In this document: positions 57,544-60,568 of the stretch, in pieces | Position numbering within the stretch: the first letter of the stretch is position 1 | How the letters are laid out: each line of letters starts with the position of its first letter | Notes under the pieces: generated by a model | Databases searched by the model: none | Seen by the model: the letters and a program-made list of their open reading frames with translations, nothing else | What the model was told of the DNA's origin: nothing | Program-made: the position numbers and the translations under genes | Origin: an uncultured Oscillospiraceae bacterium | Lineage (GTDB): Bacteria; Bacillota; Clostridia; Oscillospirales; Ruminococcaceae | Direction of reading: 5' to 3' | NCBI GenBank assembly: GCA_910587335.1 | Contig: CAJUMG010000006.1 | Span: forward strand, 37,148-97,715 | Length of the DNA: 60,568 nucleotides

Positions 57544-58897
57544 GAGCGGCTTATCTGTCAAGGTTTTTATGCTTACCGCCGCACTGATGGCAGCCTGCTG
57601 TGCCGTAACATATCTGTGTATCGCGCGTTTCTCGCCCTACATCTACACCCACCGATTAGAGGACGCGGAGGAACTGGCCCGGATAGCCTATCTGGAACTT
57701 CCAAATCACAACTTCTCCGAGACCGAGCTAAAGTACGACACCGACCTTTTTAACGAGGCGCTGAAGGATCAGTTTGAGGACGAGTTCGTGTTTTATATCC
57801 TCCCCAGTGACAGTGCAGAGCTTCGCAGCTTCGACGGCGTGGACACAACCACCCGCTACCACTTTTGCTTTGCGGACAGCAGCGTTGAGTACACCGTTTT
57901 TGTGGCAAAGAACACGGAAAAAGAGAGCCAGATCGTGGAGGCGCTTCAAAAAGCAATCCCTGTTTTAAGTATTGTAATTCTCGCCGTTTCCATTGTCGCG
58001 GCCTTTTTCTATACCGCCTATATGACAACGCCGATCAAGCGGATCAGCAAAATCTCAAGGCAGATGGCATCACTGGATTTCAGCGGTCGTAGCGAAATCC
58101 AGCGCACAGACGAAATTGGCATACTCTCTGACAGCTTAAATGAGCTATCCCGAAAATTATCAGCTGCTTTGTCCCAGCTGCAAAGCGCAAACAAGCAGCT
58201 GCAAGCGGATATTGACAAAGAGCGTGAATTGGAACGGCAGCGGATCGACTTCTTTTCGGCGGCGTCCCACGAGCTGAAAACGCCCATCACAATCATAAAG
58301 GGCCAGCTTCAGGGTATGCTGTTGGGCATAGGCCGCTACAAAGACCATCAGACCTATCTTGCCGAATCTTTAGAGGTTACAAACACGCTGGAGCAGATGG
58401 TCCAAGAGCTTTTGACCGTTTCAAAATTGGAAACGCCGGGATATGTCTGCACCAAGAGCCGATTTGATTTTACCCAGCTGGCCGAGGACCGAATTTCTGC
58501 TTTTGATGATTTGTTCGCCGGGAAAGAGCTGACCCTCGAAAAATCCTTGCTCCCGAAAGCATATCTGATCGGTGATGCACAGCTTTTACAAAAGGCGGTT
58601 GACAATCTGATTCACAACGCAATCGTATATTCCCCTGTTCAGAATAAAATAGCGGTGCGCCTTTGGACAGAGCAGGATAGGGTGTGCTTTTCGGTGGAAA
58701 ACACCGGTGTCCATATCCCAGATGAAGCAATACCGAAATTGTTCGAAGCCTTTTACCGTGTGGATGCATCACGTAACCGTCGGACAGGCGGCAGCGGGTT
58801 GGGCCTATATATTGTCAAAACCATTCTCGATTTGCACGGTGCAGGAATTGAAATAATCAATACACTGCAAGGCGTGCTTGTAAAAGTATCTTTCTAA
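57527..58897 (+). CDS. Sensor histidine kinase
   Basis: A 456-residue membrane kinase. Transmembrane helix 1 (about 11-33), a 105-residue extracellular sensor domain, transmembrane helix 2 (about 145-165), HAMP (TTPIKRISKISRQMASLDF), then the H-box with H248 (FFSAASHELKTPITIIKG), the N-box (DNLIHNAIVYSP), a G-box (GGSGLGLYIVK) and the F-box region (LFEAFYRVDASR). It starts with TTG at 57527 within the response regulator gene, so translation is coupled. The stimulus is unknown; the topology resembles VanS/VncS-type envelope sensors. Confidence 0.93.
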   Translation: MIKRIRSGLSVKVFMLTAALMAACCAVTYLCIARFSPYIYTHRLEDAEELARIAYLELPNHNFSETELKYDTDLFNEALKDQFEDEFVFYILPSDSAELRSFDGVDTTTRYHFCFADSSVEYTVFVAKNTEKESQIVEALQKAIPVLSIVILAVSIVAAFFYTAYMTTPIKRISKISRQMASLDFSGRSEIQRTDEIGILSDSLNELSRKLSAALSQLQSANKQLQADIDKERELERQRIDFFSAASHELKTPITIIKGQLQGMLLGIGRYKDHQTYLAESLEVTNTLEQMVQELLTVSKLETPGYVCTKSRFDFTQLAEDRISAFDDLFAGKELTLEKSLLPKAYLIGDAQLLQKAVDNLIHNAIVYSPVQNKIAVRLWTEQDRVCFSVENTGVHIPDEAIPKLFEAFYRVDASRNRRTGGSGLGLYIVKTILDLHGAGIEIINTLQGVLVKVSF

Positions 58898-59042
58898 TTG
58901 GTTCTTTTTCCAAACGGCGGTAGGTATGCACCTGCTGCCGATTTTTTATATCCAAAAAAACATATTCACTTCAAAGTCAATACAAATAAGGGCGGTATCT
59001 TAGTGCTGTACGCAAAATGGGTACAGAAAGGAGTGCCTAACT

Positions 59043-60386
59043 ATGAAAAAAGGCATCATCGGTTTTCTTGTCATTGTTCTTTGTTTGGGTATGCTGACGG
59101 GGTGCGGGGCTGTTGCCGCAAATACCCCGTCCCATATACCAGCTACCCAAAACCCGGCATCTGCGGACGATGGAGCGTCTGTCCTCGCATCCACCTTCAG
59201 CGGCGAGGAGCGCCAAATGTTGCAGGCCTTGCAATTCGGCGATTACCGGCATATGAATATCGCAGAATTTCAAAATAAGGTTTGGGAGCTGACGGACACC
59301 CCCGCATACAGCGAGCTTCTAAGCCGCCTTTCTAAAGATGAGGCGCTGTATGCAAAGCGGGACAGCGATGAACTCGCCGCGTTCCTCTACTACGTGCTGG
59401 AGCCGCTCACAAAGGAAAACTGGCAGTCGCACACATATAGCGGCGCCGCCGCAAGCGATTTCCCCGCAGGTGAGGATAACGCGGCACTGGAGTACACCTA
59501 CACGCTGACTATTTTGGATGCCGCTAAGGTCATGGTCAAAGATTACTGCGATACGCGCGTGAATGTCAAAGAGGCTATGAACAGCATGATGTTGGGCAGG
59601 ATGAAAGAGGAGCTGCAAAGCGAAGAATATATGGGAGCTGAGCTCAAGACCCTTGTAGAGGGAATACTTTCCGATTTCCAGACCCCTGAGCTAACCGTTG
59701 CCATTGAATATGCGTATTTTCCTCTGACCAGCGCGGAGGAAAATAGTCGGGGTAACGGATCGGGTAATGATGTGGAGTATGAACAGCGCGCGGCCCCGAA
59801 TGGTACAAAGGCCGACTATCAGTCCCTTCTGGCCCTGAAAACGCCGGACTATCAGGATATGCCTCTTGCGGACTTCAACGCCGCTTTGCTAGCTTGGGCG
59901 GATGCGGATTATGAGCGCATGGTTCGGGTCGAAGAGGATGACAGATATGACGATTTCAAGGTGCCGCTGAGCGAGGACGAGCGCGCCTTTGCCCGGTGGA
60001 CGGTATTTCTGTCCGGCCAGGAAAATGCACAGGTTGTCCGTAGTGTCTATACCGGCATGCCGGAGAATGACCCCTGGTACGACCAGTATCTCCCCATGCG
60101 GTTCGGAGCCAGCGGCGACAGGGCGGGTTGGTGCAGCCTGTACTATCAGTTTTCCTGGCACATTGCGGACAAAGCGGCTACCACCGTCGGAGAACGTGAC
60201 AGGCAGCTCAGCGGCATGATGAAAGCGGTGCAGGATTTTTGGAATGAAACTGGTACAGAGGAACTGCTGAAAATGAGCGAGGCGGATATTGTGGCAAAGC
60301 TCCAAGAAATTATGGGGACGTACAGTACAAGCAATATCACCATTACAACCTCTCAAGAGGATGTCACGTTCGAGAGCATCAAGTAA
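59043..60386 (+). CDS. Lipoprotein with two homologous repeats, downstream of the two-component system
   Basis: A 447-residue lipoprotein. The signal peptide ends in a lipobox (LGMLTGC, C21). The body appears duplicated: LQALQFGDYRHMNIAEFQNK (first copy, about 57-77) matches LLALKTPDYQDMPLADFNAA (second copy, about 260-280) and the flanking segments also align. I do not recognise a named family. It lies 145 bases after the kinase gene on the same strand and may be co-transcribed or be a target of the regulator. AAAGGAGTG precedes the ATG. A sensing or binding role outside the membrane is inferred only. Confidence 0.8.
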   Translation: MKKGIIGFLVIVLCLGMLTGCGAVAANTPSHIPATQNPASADDGASVLASTFSGEERQMLQALQFGDYRHMNIAEFQNKVWELTDTPAYSELLSRLSKDEALYAKRDSDELAAFLYYVLEPLTKENWQSHTYSGAAASDFPAGEDNAALEYTYTLTILDAAKVMVKDYCDTRVNVKEAMNSMMLGRMKEELQSEEYMGAELKTLVEGILSDFQTPELTVAIEYAYFPLTSAEENSRGNGSGNDVEYEQRAAPNGTKADYQSLLALKTPDYQDMPLADFNAALLAWADADYERMVRVEEDDRYDDFKVPLSEDERAFARWTVFLSGQENAQVVRSVYTGMPENDPWYDQYLPMRFGASGDRAGWCSLYYQFSWHIADKAATTVGERDRQLSGMMKAVQDFWNETGTEELLKMSEADIVAKLQEIMGTYSTSNITITTSQEDVTFESIK

Positions 60387-60473
60387 AGCCATCTTTACCA
60401 ACGGAATGCTTTTTTCGTATCATTTTTTACGCAAGATTGACCAACGTAAGGATCAAGATGGGGACGAAAAAGG

Positions 60474-60493
60474 GAGTAGCCGTCAGCTACTCC
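60474..60493 (-). terminator. Stem-loop with minus-strand T-run
   Basis: GGGAGTAGC / GCTACTCCC with a 5-nt loop. On the minus strand it is followed by TTTTTCG, so it fits a transcript entering from the right edge. Confidence 0.55.
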
Positions 60494-60532
60494 CCGAAAC
60501 AGGCCGTTTGGTAAAGTTGTGGGCAAGAAAAA

Positions 60533-60565
60533 TGCGGCGTGTCCTTCCTGGGAAGGACACTCCGC
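60533..60565 (-). terminator. Second stem-loop at the right edge, minus strand
   Basis: GCGG-GTGTCCTT pairs with AAGGACAC-CCGC. On the minus strand it is followed by ATTTTTCTT. It probably ends a minus-strand gene that lies outside the window. Confidence 0.65.
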
Positions 60566-60568
60566 TTG

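Noticed and set aside
1..60568. CRISPR array, insertion sequence, prophage or attachment sites
   Set aside because: No regularly spaced direct repeats, transposase or integrase-like proteins, or terminal inverted repeats of IS type were found. Only the damaged XRE gene hints at past mobile DNA.

Overview
The window looks like a chromosomal segment of a low-to-mid GC, Gram-positive anaerobe of the class Clostridia, probably near the Oscillospiraceae/Ruminococcaceae. The support is gene content and order (a Firmicutes-type dcw cluster beginning with mraZ, an L10 leader, HPr, a SpoVD-like PBP with PASTA repeats, a DUF1292/6S-like neighbourhood, ThyX rather than ThyA) and frequent GTG/TTG starts behind strong AGGAGG sites. 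No species assignment is possible from the sequence alone. I see no rRNA, tRNA, CRISPR array, transposase or integrase.

Layout. 1-2.5 kb: 5' end of a D-Ala-D-Ala carboxypeptidase, a secreted RsiV-like protein, and mtaB (tRNA modification). 2.5-6.3 kb: an accessory-looking AT-rich stretch with a histidine-less HPr paralogue, a DUF4180 protein, a damaged XRE regulator, and a three-gene module of a secreted Asp-rich repeat protein, an ECF sigma factor and an RsgI-like anti-sigma factor. 6.5-10.1 kb (minus): rpmG-secE-nusG-rplK-rplA-rplJ-rplL with an L10 leader attenuator. 10.6-16.8 kb (plus): ddl, murI, DUF1934, an ArgS-like protein with no catalytic domain, a second ECF sigma/anti-sigma-like pair, a P-loop kinase and DUF4364. 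16.9-21.4 kb: a MATE transporter, an XRE-cupin regulator with an acyl-CoA synthetase, and a nitroreductase.

21.4-24.1 kb (minus): a glycosyltransferase and a lipoprotein with three FMN-binding-like domains. 24.2-38.5 kb (minus): mraZ-rsmH-ftsL-PBP-murE-murF-mraY-ftsW-murG-murA-ftsQ-ftsZ. It lacks the usual murD, murC, murB and ftsA. 38.8-39.8 kb: a cysteine synthase. 39.9-52.5 kb (minus): housekeeping genes in several short operons (coaD, rsmD, uvrC, ptsH; mltG and a U32 peptidase; formyl-THF cyclo-ligase with DJ-1; thyX-tmk; pcrA). 52.5-55 kb: an orphan small-peptide transcription unit, a DUF1292 gene, a probable 6S RNA, and a glycerophosphodiesterase. 55.2-60.4 kb: a FrlB-like SIS protein, then a two-component system followed by a large lipoprotein.

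The main themes are peptidoglycan synthesis and division (ddl, murI, mur/fts cluster, mltG, carboxypeptidase), translation, and envelope sensing (two sigma/anti-sigma pairs and one two-component system, two of which sit beside a secreted or lipid-anchored protein). The least explained parts are the sigma/RsgI/secreted-repeat module at 4.3-6.3 kb, the catalytic-domain-less ArgS relative at 13 kb, and the operator-controlled small-peptide unit at 52.8-53.3 kb. The last shares a palindromic motif with the ddl upstream region and the DUF1292 leader.
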